Shown: positions 44,954 through 52,582 of the stretch, in pieces
Layout of the letters: each line of letters begins with the position of its first letter
Position numbering within the stretch: the first letter of the stretch is position 1
Position numbers and translations under genes: made by a program
Source of the DNA: Nonomuraea sp. NEAU-A123
GTDB lineage: Bacteria; Actinomycetota; Actinomycetes; Streptosporangiales; Streptosporangiaceae
Direction: 5' to 3'
DNA: 64,000 nucleotides
Assembly: GCF_018603905.1 (NCBI RefSeq)
Contig: NZ_JAHFZZ010000006.1
Location: 596,534 to 660,533 of the forward strand
The notes under the pieces: model-generated
Told to the model about the DNA's origin: nothing
Databases searched by the model: none
What the model saw: the letters and a program-made list of their open reading frames with translations, nothing else

Positions 44954-46264
44954 CTAGCCGGGCAGGTCGTGCAGGGCCTCATCGATGCGCTCCTGCGGGA
45001 GGGCGTAGTTCTCCATGTCCCCGGACAGGTAACGGTCATAGGCGGCCAGGTCGAAGTGGCCGTGCCCGCACAGCGCGGTCAGGATCACCTTCTCCTCGCC
45101 GCTCTCCCTGCACCGCAGCGCCTCGGCGATGGTCTCGGCCAGCGCGTGCGTCGGCTCGGGTGCCGGAACGATGCCCTCGGTACGCGCGAAGCGCACACCT
45201 GCCTCGAAGCACTCGGTCTGCGATCTGGTCACCGCCTCGAACAGGCCGAGTTCGTACATGTGCGACAGCAACGGCGACATGCCGTGATAGCGCAGCCCGC
45301 CCGCGTGGATCGGATCGGGCACGAACCCGTGGCCCAGCGTGTGCATCTTGAGCAGCGGCGTGAAGCCCGCCGTGTCGCCGAAGTCGTAGGCGTAGACGCC
45401 CCGCGTGAACGACGGGCAGGCGTCGGGCTCGACGGCGCGCAGCGTCACGTCGAGGTTCCCGGCCAGTTTCTCGCGCAGGAACGGGAAGGTGAGCCCGGCG
45501 AAGTTCGAACCGCCTCCGGTGCAGCCGATGATCAGATCGGGCATCTCCTCCAACTGGGCCAGCGCCTCCTCACCGATCACGGTCTGGTGCATGAGCACGT
45601 GATTCAACACTGAGCCGAGCGCGTAGCGAGCGTCGGGATTCGCGCCCGCCACCTCGACCGCCTCACTGATCGCGATGCCGAGGCTGCCGGGCGAGTCGGG
45701 GTCGTCCGCCAGCACCTTGCTGCCCGACCCGGTCACGGTCGAGGGGCTGGCGTGCACCGTCGCGCCGTACACCTGCATGAGCGAGCGCCGGTAGGGCTTC
45801 TGATCATAGGAAGCGCGGACCATCCAGATCTGGCACTCCAGATCGAACTGCGCGCAGGCGAAGGCCAGCGCCGAGCCCCACTGCCCCGCGCCGGTCTCCG
45901 TGGTGAGTAGCCGTACGCCTTCGCGGGCGTTGTAGAACGCCTGCGGGACGGCGGTGTTCGGCTTGTGCGACCCGGCGGGGGAGACGCCCTCGTACTTGTA
46001 GTAGATCCGGGCAGGCGTGCCGAGCGCCTTCTCCAGCCGGCGCGCCCGGAGCAGCGGGGTCGGCCGCCAGAGCCGGTAGACGTCGAGCACCTCCTGCGGG
46101 ATGGCGACATACCGCTCCGTGCTCACCTCCTGGCCGATCAGCTCCAACGGGAACAGCGGCGCCAGATCGTCGGGTCCCACCGGCTGCCGCGTGCCCGGAT
46201 GCAGCGGCGCAGGCGGCGGCGCGGGCAGATCGGGAACGATGTTATACCAGTTGCTGGGAGTCAC
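44954..46264 (-). CDS. TrpB-like pyridoxal-phosphate enzyme (TrpB2)
   Basis: A 436-residue protein of the TrpB2 branch, the stand-alone form of tryptophan synthase beta. Signs are WYNIVPDLP at the start, RPTPLLRARRLEKAL, the PLP lysine Lys101 in SPAGSHKPNTA, TTETGAGQWG and GCTGGGSNFAGL. TrpB2 enzymes join indole and serine without TrpA, or use related substrates. No trp genes are adjacent, so indole salvage or another role is likely. Confidence 0.9.
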   Translation of the reverse strand: MTPSNWYNIVPDLPAPPPAPLHPGTRQPVGPDDLAPLFPLELIGQEVSTERYVAIPQEVLDVYRLWRPTPLLRARRLEKALGTPARIYYKYEGVSPAGSHKPNTAVPQAFYNAREGVRLLTTETGAGQWGSALAFACAQFDLECQIWMVRASYDQKPYRRSLMQVYGATVHASPSTVTGSGSKVLADDPDSPGSLGIAISEAVEVAGANPDARYALGSVLNHVLMHQTVIGEEALAQLEEMPDLIIGCTGGGSNFAGLTFPFLREKLAGNLDVTLRAVEPDACPSFTRGVYAYDFGDTAGFTPLLKMHTLGHGFVPDPIHAGGLRYHGMSPLLSHMYELGLFEAVTRSQTECFEAGVRFARTEGIVPAPEPTHALAETIAEALRCRESGEEKVILTALCGHGHFDLAAYDRYLSGDMENYALPQERIDEALHDLPG

Positions 46265-46282
46265 CGACTCAGTGTGCGCCGG

Positions 46283-46918
46283 TTACCGCGCTCCCTCAAT
46301 CAGCACCGCCATACGCGCGGGATGATCAGCGCGCACCGCCACGTCGGCGCCCCGCAGCGGATCGGCCTCCCGCTCGTAGCGCGCGTAGGCAGGCAGCCGC
46401 CACCGCTCGTCCGCCCCGGTCATCCGCCCCAGCGCCCCCTCGGACAGCCACAGATGCACGCTCACCTCGAACGGCAGCCCCCGCCCCAGCAGCAGCGTCC
46501 CGTCCAGCAGCAGCACAGCCCCTTCAGGCAGCGTCTGGTACGGCAGGCGGTACGCGCGGTCGGCCCGGCTGTCCCAGAGCGCTGGCAGCACCTTGCCGGA
46601 GCCCCGAGGCCCCAGCGGCCCGAGCACCTCCCGGGTCAGCGCTCCCGTGTCGAGCCAGTCGTCGTAGAAGGCGTCGGGGTTCGTACGGCCGTACTCGAGC
46701 CTGAGGGACGCGGGCCGCAGGAAATCGGCGGCCGACACCCGCAACACGGCCCTGCCCCGCATCCTGAGCGGCGCGACCAGCTCGTCCGCCAGCCGTTCGG
46801 GGTGGGCGGGCGGCGCTCCGTCGACGGCGACCCGCGCGTAAGACCCGCGAGGCAGACCCGCGATCCGCTCGGCCAACTCCTCGACCAGGGCCTCTCGGGA
46901 GATCGCTCGCGCACGCAT
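46283..46918 (-). CDS. Uridine-kinase-like protein with a degenerate P-loop
   Basis: A 211-residue protein with the layout of actinobacterial uridine/nucleoside-kinase-like proteins: YARVAVDG at 27-34, FYDDWLDTGALTREVLGPLG, LPEGAVLLLDGTLLLGRGL and a C-terminal YEREADPLRGADVAVRADHP. The Walker A motif, expected as GxxGxGKT at about 34-41, reads GAPPAHPE, so Gly-Lys-Thr/Ser is missing and ATP use is doubtful. The gene is otherwise intact, so it may have a non-catalytic role. Confidence 0.75.
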   Translation of the reverse strand: MRARAISREALVEELAERIAGLPRGSYARVAVDGAPPAHPERLADELVAPLRMRGRAVLRVSAADFLRPASLRLEYGRTNPDAFYDDWLDTGALTREVLGPLGPRGSGKVLPALWDSRADRAYRLPYQTLPEGAVLLLDGTLLLGRGLPFEVSVHLWLSEGALGRMTGADERWRLPAYARYEREADPLRGADVAVRADHPARMAVLIEGAR

Positions 46919-46961
46919 CGATCCGAGCCTACGCGGTCACACCGCGGCTGAGCGCGGTCGA

Positions 46962-47228
46962 TCAGGCGGTGCCGCGCGGCCACGTGGAGTCGTCGTCCTG
47001 CCTGGCCCGCTGCTCGGCCCTGCGCACGCAGTCGGGGCAGATGGGTACGTGCCTCGACCGGGCCAGCGCTTCCGGCGTGGGTTCGCGCGTTGTGCCCTGC
47101 GGGGTCATGTTCGGGGGAAGTGCGGTATCGGGGTCGACCAGGAACATGGTGACGCGTTCCGGGTCGAAGCCGAAAGTGCGTTTGCAGCCGTAGCACCGGC
47201 CAATCGTCGTGATCCCTTTGTCCGCCAT
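46962..47228 (-). CDS. Small zinc-ribbon-like protein, unknown function
   Basis: An 88-residue protein with two CxxC pairs (Cys12/Cys15 in RCYGCKRTFG and Cys64/Cys67 in ICPDCVRR), a classic zinc-binding layout, and a Pro/Thr-rich middle. It may be a structural zinc ribbon or adaptor. It is on the same strand as the kinase-like gene, 43 bases upstream of it. No family is certain. Confidence 0.65.
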   Translation of the reverse strand: MADKGITTIGRCYGCKRTFGFDPERVTMFLVDPDTALPPNMTPQGTTREPTPEALARSRHVPICPDCVRRAEQRARQDDDSTWPRGTA

Positions 47229-47328
47229 ACGGCCTCCCTATCGGGCACGCCCCGTTTTCCGAGATCATGAGCGTAACCGAGCTTGGCTCACGAGGCGCGA
47301 AAACAGGCGAAACCGACCGCGACGACTC

Positions 47329-47871
47329 CTAAGAGCCCGATTCGCCAAGGTGGGCGAGCGCGAGTTTCCAGGGGTAGGCGTCGATGAGGTCGTCTCCGGA
47401 GCCCGAGGCGTCGGGCTCGAACTGGCCGGCCCCGAACACCACACGAACCCCTTCGGCGCGCAGGCCTTCGACACTACGTACGAAGGGCGCGCGTGCCGCA
47501 AGCGCACTGTTGACGAAGGGCATGACGACGACCGGAATCCCAAGCCCCGGGGCCTCGGAGAGGAGCCCGAGCGCATAGGTGTCGGCAATGCCCTGGGCGA
47601 ACTTGTTGACCGTGTTGTAGGTCGCCGGCGCGACGATGATCGCGTCCGCTCGTGGCGCCTTCGGCTCGTCCGGCCTGCGGTACTGGCTGAGGACGGGACG
47701 ACCGGTCTGCCGCTCCAACGCCGCACCTTCGATGAAGGCGAGCGCGGCGGGCGTGGCGATGATCTGCACGATCCAGCCCTCCGCCTGAGCCATGCTCACC
47801 AGGCGGCTGACGTCCTTGGCCGGTCCGGCCGCGCACACGATGACGTAGAGGACTTCGCCGGATCGGCTCAC
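47329..47871 (-). CDS. Flavoprotein (phosphopantothenoylcysteine decarboxylase-like fold)
   Basis: A 180-residue flavoprotein domain. It starts LYVIVCAAGPAKDV, and shows ADAIIVAPATYNTVNKFAQGIADT and VVVMPFVNS, typical of FMN-binding decarboxylases such as CoaC and EpiD. CoaB is absent, so it is not the bifunctional CoaBC. It may act in peptide or cofactor modification. GTG at 47871 with GGGAG upstream is chosen; a longer frame to 47949 would add an Arg/Ser-rich start crossing a tandem repeat. Confidence 0.78.
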   Translation of the reverse strand: MSRSGEVLYVIVCAAGPAKDVSRLVSMAQAEGWIVQIIATPAALAFIEGAALERQTGRPVLSQYRRPDEPKAPRADAIIVAPATYNTVNKFAQGIADTYALGLLSEAPGLGIPVVVMPFVNSALAARAPFVRSVEGLRAEGVRVVFGAGQFEPDASGSGDDLIDAYPWKLALAHLGESGS

Positions 47872-47897
47872 GCGTTGGCTCCCAGGGACTCGGCGTA

Positions 47898-47927
47898 TTC
47901 GCGAGCTTCGAGTTCGCGAGCTTCGAG
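47898..47927. repeat. Exact 15-bp tandem duplication
   Basis: TTCGCGAGCTTCGAG occurs twice in a row (47898-47912 and 47913-47927), 27 bases before the flavoprotein start. It is the most recent-looking of the short tandem repeats in this window. Confidence 0.8.
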
Positions 47928-48254
47928 CAAACCACAGATACCAGGCCATCTCCGGCGCCTCGCCCCCGCGTACCAGCCTCGCTTCCCCAGGCGCACCAAG
48001 CCTCAGCAGTGGGCACGGTGGGCTGCGATCGCCTCACGATCCAGGGCGGAATGAACCTTTCACGCTCTCCACACGCCGCCCTCCCCATAGACCGTGGTCA
48101 TGCCCGCAACGACTCAGCAGAGGGACTGCGGACCTGTCCCGCGCCGGTCGCCGATGCGATAGTGCGAGTACCGCTCACCAAGCCGCGAGCCAGTCGGCGG
48201 TCCACGGGTTCTCCGCGACCGCGTCCCTCGTACGATGCCCCTTGGAGGAATCGG
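47928..48254. other. Intergenic region upstream of the secreted peptide gene
   Basis: About 330 bases between the flavoprotein and peptide genes with no convincing ORF. TACGAT at 48229-48234 could be the -10 of the peptide promoter. Nothing else is identified. Confidence 0.4.
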
Positions 48255-48467
48255 ATGCGCAAGGTACGGGCCCTGCTCGTCTCCGCCGCTCTGGCCACCG
48301 GCGTGTTGCTGTCCATGACCACCGGACCCGCGCAGGCCGAAAGCATCCGGTACGCCTACTACCTGCAGTCCGACTGCTACAACGGCGGGAACCTGGGCAT
48401 CCAGTGGGGCTGGTGGACTTCCTTCCGGTGCTCCTACGAGAACGGCTACTGGTTCCTCTACGCGTGA
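48255..48467 (+). CDS. Small secreted aromatic-rich peptide with one Cys pair
   Basis: A 70-residue precursor. Residues 1-28 are a signal peptide ending GPAQA. The mature 42 residues contain 13 aromatic residues and just two Cys (mature positions 13 and 31), ideal for one disulfide: SDCYNGGNLG, IQWGWWTSFRC, then ENGYWFLYA. GGAGGA lies 6 bases before ATG 48255. Small exported Cys-pair proteins of unknown role occur in actinomycetes; function (surface, signalling or antimicrobial) is unknown. No maturation genes are adjacent, though a flavoprotein gene lies 380 bases away on the other strand. Confidence 0.75.
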   Translation: MRKVRALLVSAALATGVLLSMTTGPAQAESIRYAYYLQSDCYNGGNLGIQWGWWTSFRCSYENGYWFLYA

Positions 48468-48725
48468 ACCAAGCCGATTTCCGATGAAGAAGGCCGGTTT
48501 CAGCAGCGCCGAGCTTCCGCTGAGCACGAGCCGACCGCGGACCACCTCTAGCGCGAGCGTCATCCTGCCTGCCCGCTCATGCCGTCTCAGGGCCATGCCC
48601 AGAACGTCCACCACCAGCGTGGGGGCACCTCGGAAAAGGCATCGGGCACGGAAGATCGGAAAGATGTGGCGAAGATCGCGAAGGCCAAGCCATCCCATAC
48701 GGATGACCTGGCCTTTCATCGTGAG
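48468..48725. other. Gene-poor gap before the tRNA pair
   Basis: About 260 bases with no ORF that I trust. Frames on both strands are open but lack family signs and ribosome sites. Confidence 0.4.
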
Positions 48726-48796
48726 AGCGGACGACGGGAATCGAACCCGCGTAGCTAGTTTGGAAGACTAGGGCTCTACCATTGAGCTACGTCCGC
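48726..48796 (-). tRNA. tRNA-Gly (anticodon TCC)
   Basis: The minus strand folds as a 71-nt tRNA: acceptor GCGGACG pairs at the end, D-arm AGCTCAATGGTAGAGC, anticodon loop with TCC (48762-48764) and T-arm GGGTTCGATTCCC. CCA is not encoded. It reads GGA codons. Confidence 0.95.
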
Positions 48797-48885
48797 GCGA
48801 ACCAGTCGAAGTCTGGTCTAGACTTCATCCGGTCGTCAGGGCGTAAGCGTACCGGAGTCACGGAGCGCGTGCGTACCCGGCGAGA

Positions 48886-48962
48886 CGGGGCGTGGCGCAG
48901 CTTGGCAGCGCGCTTGCTTTGGGAGCAAGAAGTCGCAGGTTCAAATCCTGTCGCCCCGACCA
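48886..48962 (+). tRNA. tRNA-Pro (anticodon TGG)
   Basis: A 77-nt tRNA including an encoded 3' CCA: acceptor CGGGGCG/CGCCCCG, D-arm GCGCAGCTTGGCAGCGC, anticodon stem CTTGC/GCAAG with loop TTTGGGA (TGG), and T-arm GCAGGTTCAAATCCTGT. A recombinase remnant lies just downstream, so this tRNA was probably an integration site. Confidence 0.96.
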
Positions 48963-48967
48963 GCCAG

Positions 48968-48997
48968 AAGGCCACTCCCGTGATCGGGAGTGGCCTT
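48968..48997 (+). terminator. Terminator after tRNA-Pro
   Basis: A perfect 13-bp stem (48968-48980 with 48985-48997) and 4-base loop, five bases past the tRNA, ending in CCTTCTG. Confidence 0.85.
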
Positions 48998-49005
48998 CTG
49001 AATGA

Positions 49006-49574
49006 CTACGGCTCCGCGCCGCCCTCGAAGATGCGGTCCATGGCCACGTCACCGGCCTGGAGAACGGGCTGATCTGCTTGCGCTATACGGCCTCGGTCAC
49101 GGCCGTGCTGCTGTGGCCAACGAGCCGGGAGATCTCCTCAGCGGGATGCCGTTGTCCGAGAGTGGCGAGACGAAGCTATGGTGCAGCTCGCGGCTCCGTA
49201 CCGGATGACCAGGCGAACACCGATCCGCCGGTGGTCCAGGAGTTGCCCTGCTCGCGGCGCTGGTCCTCACGACGCGGCCCGAGTTTCTCAACGCATCGGC
49301 GAGGCAGGGCCAGCATGCGCCGGGACTTGCGCGTCTTCGTGTCCCCGTCCGCACGTACCGACCGCCGCACCGTCACATGCGGAGGCACGAGAGAGACCGC
49401 CCCCGTATCTCCTTCCAGATCGACGTGATCCCACGTCAGGGCCCTGAGTTTCTTCGTACGCGAACCAGTGAGCAGGGACACCACCACGTTGGCGTACAGC
49501 CTTGTACCGTCCGCAGCCTTGAGTACGGCGTCTGCCTCAGATCTCCGACGGGCCGTTGCTACATGGCGTCTCAT
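49006..49574 (-). pseudogene. Tyrosine recombinase (integrase) remnant
   Basis: The minus strand encodes pieces of an actinomycete AICE/phage-type integrase in changing frames: RLYANVVVSLLTGSRTKKLRALTW (Arg box I), DTKTRKSRRMLALP (catalytic Lys), then RELHHSFVSPLSDNGIPL, EISRLVGHSSTAVTEAV and AGDVAMDRIFEGG. A deletion removes about 25 codons after the SSGTEP block. At least two frameshifts follow, box II Arg appears as His (ELHH for ELRH), and the expected active-site Tyr codon after TEAV is TAG. The N-terminal half is also gone. It abuts tRNA-Pro, its likely target. Confidence 0.85.
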
Positions 49575-49580
49575 CCCCTT

Positions 49581-50532
49581 CTAACGGCGGACGTGGAGGA
49601 CGGGTTTCGTGTCGTCGCCGCAGTACGCCTTCCCGGCCGGCAGGAGACGGGAGGTGGTGGGGACACGAGTGATCGTGAAGCCGTCACCGCGGATCTCGCC
49701 GCCGACGTCGCGGTGGTCGCGGGTCCATCGTCGTCCGTTGTAGTCCAGCAACGTGACCTGCGTGGGCTGTTCGTCGTCGCCGTGGTCGACACCGGCCATC
49801 CACACGTCGTCAGCGGCGAAGGCGGTGACGCTCTGCGAACTCACCTTCCACCGAGGGGAGCTTCATCCGCGTCGGCGCGCCATCGGGGGGGGGCGCACTG
49901 TGCCAGCTCGCCGGGTGCGAGTCCGTGCATCGGCCGCTGGACGACATGCCCACCGGCGTTCTCCGAGCCGCGTAGCCCGATCAGCGCCGTTCGCCGGCCG
50001 TCCACAGCGCGTCGGTCAGCCGGTTGGTCAGCCAACGGTCCTTGCGGTCTTTGAAGGACGTGTACAGGCCCACGAGTCTTCGAAGGGCGTGTGTATCTCC
50101 CAGTCCCGGCCGTCCCAGCGCAAGGCCAAGGGGAACTGTTCGGTATCCGCGCTGTCCTCCCCCATGGAGTGGACGCTGCCGACGATCCAGGCGGTGCCGG
50201 ACCCGTCGGCGTCCACTGCTCTGAAGTTCGAGCTGAGCGCGCCGCGGCTGCGACCCTCTATTCCCTGCTCGGACCGCCATCACAAGCCGTCCACGCGCAG
50301 CAGAACTTCCGAGGGATCTTCGTCTTCCGCTTCCGCGTACTGACCGACCGCCCAGACCAGGTGCCGGAACCGCGGAGGCCGCCGGGGACGACTGCGGTAC
50401 TGCGCTCGACGCGGCGGTCTTCGGCGAGCCTGCTGAAGACGGCGGGACGGACACCGGCGAAGGTTCGGCGGCGCAGGATGCCAGCGCGAGCACGCACGCG
50501 ATCAGCATCGTCCAGCTGCGCAAGGTCCTCAT
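49581..50532 (-). pseudogene. Decayed lipoprotein with propeller-like repeats
   Basis: The 5' end is intact: MRTLRSWTMLIACVLALASC is a lipoprotein signal peptide, followed by a Ser/Pro-rich linker. After that the coding trace jumps frames and meets TGA at about 50279. Three repeated blocks remain: VWAVGQYAEAEDEDP, AWIVGSVHSMGEDSADTEQF with LALRWDGRDWEIH, and VWMAGVDHGDDEQP with LLDYNGRRWTRD. Each has the W-x-x-G ... W pattern of beta-propeller blades. It ends just before the recombinase remnant and was probably cargo of the same element. Confidence 0.65.
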
Positions 50533-50959
50533 GCCCGCGCGTTGTGGGAGAGCCTTCACCTATCGGACGTCCGGGCGTCGGGGCAACTGTGCCCACAGGG
50601 CCGGGTGCGATCGCTCACACAGACCGTGCGACGGTTCAGGGGACGAGAGGCGGCGAGTGTCCCCGTCGGATGGTTGACCTGCAAGAACGCCCCTCCAGTC
50701 CGGAGACGGCTCACGGATAGGAGCGTGCTGGCTGTCTCCCGGAAGCTTCCATCGAAGATTCGGGCTGCGGCTCGGCGATGAATATCCCCGCACGATGTGC
50801 CCGGCCGGTCTGCCCACCACCAGAACGGCGCGCTCACTGCGCTTCCTCGCGCTATGAGTCGCACGATGGATGCATCGCGCTGGGCGTGGAAAGGCTGATC
50901 GCACCGTCCTGGACCCGCAGCCGGGACGCGGTGTCCCGGCTGGCCGTGTTCGCCGCCGG
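50533..50959. other. Gene-poor stretch, likely decayed
   Basis: About 430 bases with open frames on both strands but no domain, ribosome site or consistent codon bias. It may be residual sequence of the integrated element. I looked for a second copy of the tRNA-Pro 3' end here and saw none. Confidence 0.4.
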
Positions 50960-52273
50960 CTACGGGGTGGAGTGGCCGGTTTCTCCTGGTGGGGTGTCGT
51001 CGGCGGCACCCTCGTCGGTGGCGGGGTGTTCGCTGCGCCGCCTGCGTCCGCGGTACTCCGAGTCGGGGTCGCTCTCGGCCGGGGCGAAGGGGTTGAATGG
51101 AGAGGTCTTCGGGGGATTGATGACGTGGTCGGGCGAGTCCAGGGGGCTGGGGGGACTGAAGGACTCGAATGGCGGAGTCCAGGCGGCGGTCTCCTGAGGG
51201 TCCGTGTCGGAGAAGGGTACGGGCGAACTGGGCTCGGGCCGCGGGTTCCCCTGTCCGTTGAGCGCGCCGAGTAGGGCGCTTTTCTGTTCGTCGAGGGCGG
51301 CGGCGGCCTCGATGGCTTCCAGGAGTTGCAGCCTCCACTGGTCGCCTTCGTCGGGCTCGGGAGTGCTGGGGTGGGGGGAGAGGGTTGGGATGGGTTCCAC
51401 GTATCCGGCGGTGGCCAAGCGGGTCCCGCGGCGGGCCTTGGCCACCAGCATCGTGAGTACGGCCAGGAGGGCCGCTACGACCACCACGGCCGAGGTGATC
51501 ACCGTTGGCGTGGACAAGCTCGACAAAGGGCTGGTGATCGCGGCGTTGAGGTGTGTGGGTAGAGCACCTGGAGTGGTGCTGGACGCCGTCGGCGTGGCAG
51601 CAGTGTCCTCCGCAGTGGCGAGTTTGGTTGTGGGGGTCTCGGTTGACGTGGGCGAGGACGAAGTGGTGGGCGTCGCTTCAGTTGCGGTGGCGGTCGGCTC
51701 GGCTTCGGAGGTGGCCGCGGCTGACGGCGAGTCCGACGTCGTGGCGGTATCCGTGGGTGAGGGCGAGCCCGGTGTCGTGGGGGTGTCTGTGGGTGAGGGC
51801 GAGTCGGATGTTGTGGGGGTGGGGGTGGTTGATGACGAATCCGACGTAGTGGGGGAAGGCGTATCGAAGGTGGGAGTGGCAGTCGGTGTGTCTGAAGTGG
51901 GCCGGGGAGTAGCTGTGGTCGAAGGTGTGTCGGATGCCGAGGTGGGTGTGGCTGATGGTGCGTCGGAGATTGTTTGGGGAGCGGTTGGGTCAGTGTGGTG
52001 GTCGGGCCACTGCTGCTGGCCCTCGTCGCTGCTGGACTGCTCGTCGGGCGTCCGGTGACCGGATTGGTCGTCGGTCGGTCGTTCCTGGGGTACGTGGGTG
52101 CCGGATCGTGCCTCGGAGGTTCGGTCGGCGGGTTGGTCTTGGGGCCGGTGGGGGCCGGGCTGTGCCTCGGTGGTCTGGTACCACGGGGCCACGTTGTAGG
52201 CCGCGTCGATGAACTTCTGAATCTCTGGTGTCATGGAAATGTTGATCTCCCGGACTAGGCCGGATTTACCCAT
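50960..52273 (-). CDS. Mucin-like membrane protein, unknown function
   Basis: A 437-residue protein. The first 20-35 residues look folded (MTPEIQKFIDAAYNVAPWY), residues 36-255 are almost wholly Ser/Thr/Pro/Asp repeats (TPTPTTSDSPSPTDTPTT style), then one membrane helix (VITSAVVVVAALLAVLTMLV) and a Pro-rich, acidic C-terminus with a helix (LQLLEAIEAAAALDEQKSAL). No signal peptide is visible, so the Thr-rich part would be outside only if the helix acts as a reverse anchor. ATG at 52234 (GGGAG upstream) is an alternative start. Confidence 0.65.
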   Translation of the reverse strand: MGKSGLVREINISMTPEIQKFIDAAYNVAPWYQTTEAQPGPHRPQDQPADRTSEARSGTHVPQERPTDDQSGHRTPDEQSSSDEGQQQWPDHHTDPTAPQTISDAPSATPTSASDTPSTTATPRPTSDTPTATPTFDTPSPTTSDSSSTTPTPTTSDSPSPTDTPTTPGSPSPTDTATTSDSPSAAATSEAEPTATATEATPTTSSSPTSTETPTTKLATAEDTAATPTASSTTPGALPTHLNAAITSPLSSLSTPTVITSAVVVVAALLAVLTMLVAKARRGTRLATAGYVEPIPTLSPHPSTPEPDEGDQWRLQLLEAIEAAAALDEQKSALLGALNGQGNPRPEPSSPVPFSDTDPQETAAWTPPFESFSPPSPLDSPDHVINPPKTSPFNPFAPAESDPDSEYRGRRRRSEHPATDEGAADDTPPGETGHSTP

Positions 52274-52582
52274 ACAGATCCCGACAGAAGTGGTGATTAA
52301 GGACTGATATGGCTAAACCGGAAGCCTGTGGTACGGCGAGGGTACCTTGCCATTTCCGCAGGTCAAGTGCCATTCAAGAGATGACTAAGAGATCCTCTAA
52401 GAGTAAAAGGCCAGGTCAGATGCTCTGTCCGAAATGCTATACAACATGAACTATGTAGAAAGATCTACCAAATTCCGTTACGTGTGGGACCACTAGGACG
52501 ACAGCCGTTCCCGAGTAGCAGCTGACCCTCCGCGTGTTGTTGCGCGGTATCGCGACAAACCACGGCGTACTACCTTGGCGCG
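52274..52582. other. A/T-rich intergenic region
   Basis: About 310 bases between divergent genes, clearly lower in GC (notably 52370-52480). It contains a small palindrome GTAGAAAGATCTAC near 52457 and CTAAGAG repeats near 52386-52403. Both promoters must lie here. No gene is seen. Confidence 0.4.

Noticed and set aside
48114..48719. 201-codon minus-strand ORF antisense to the secreted peptide gene
   Set aside because: No family signs or ribosome site, and the plus-strand peptide has a signal sequence and GGAGGA; two genes here are improbable.
50556..51338. Long minus-strand ORF partly antisense-frame to the mucin-like gene
   Set aside because: Arg/Pro-rich out-of-frame translation, typical of GC-rich shadow frames.
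48886..52582. Second attachment-site copy of the tRNA-Pro 3' end
   Set aside because: Looked for a repeat of the T-arm and acceptor sequence downstream; none was seen, so the element boundary cannot be set.
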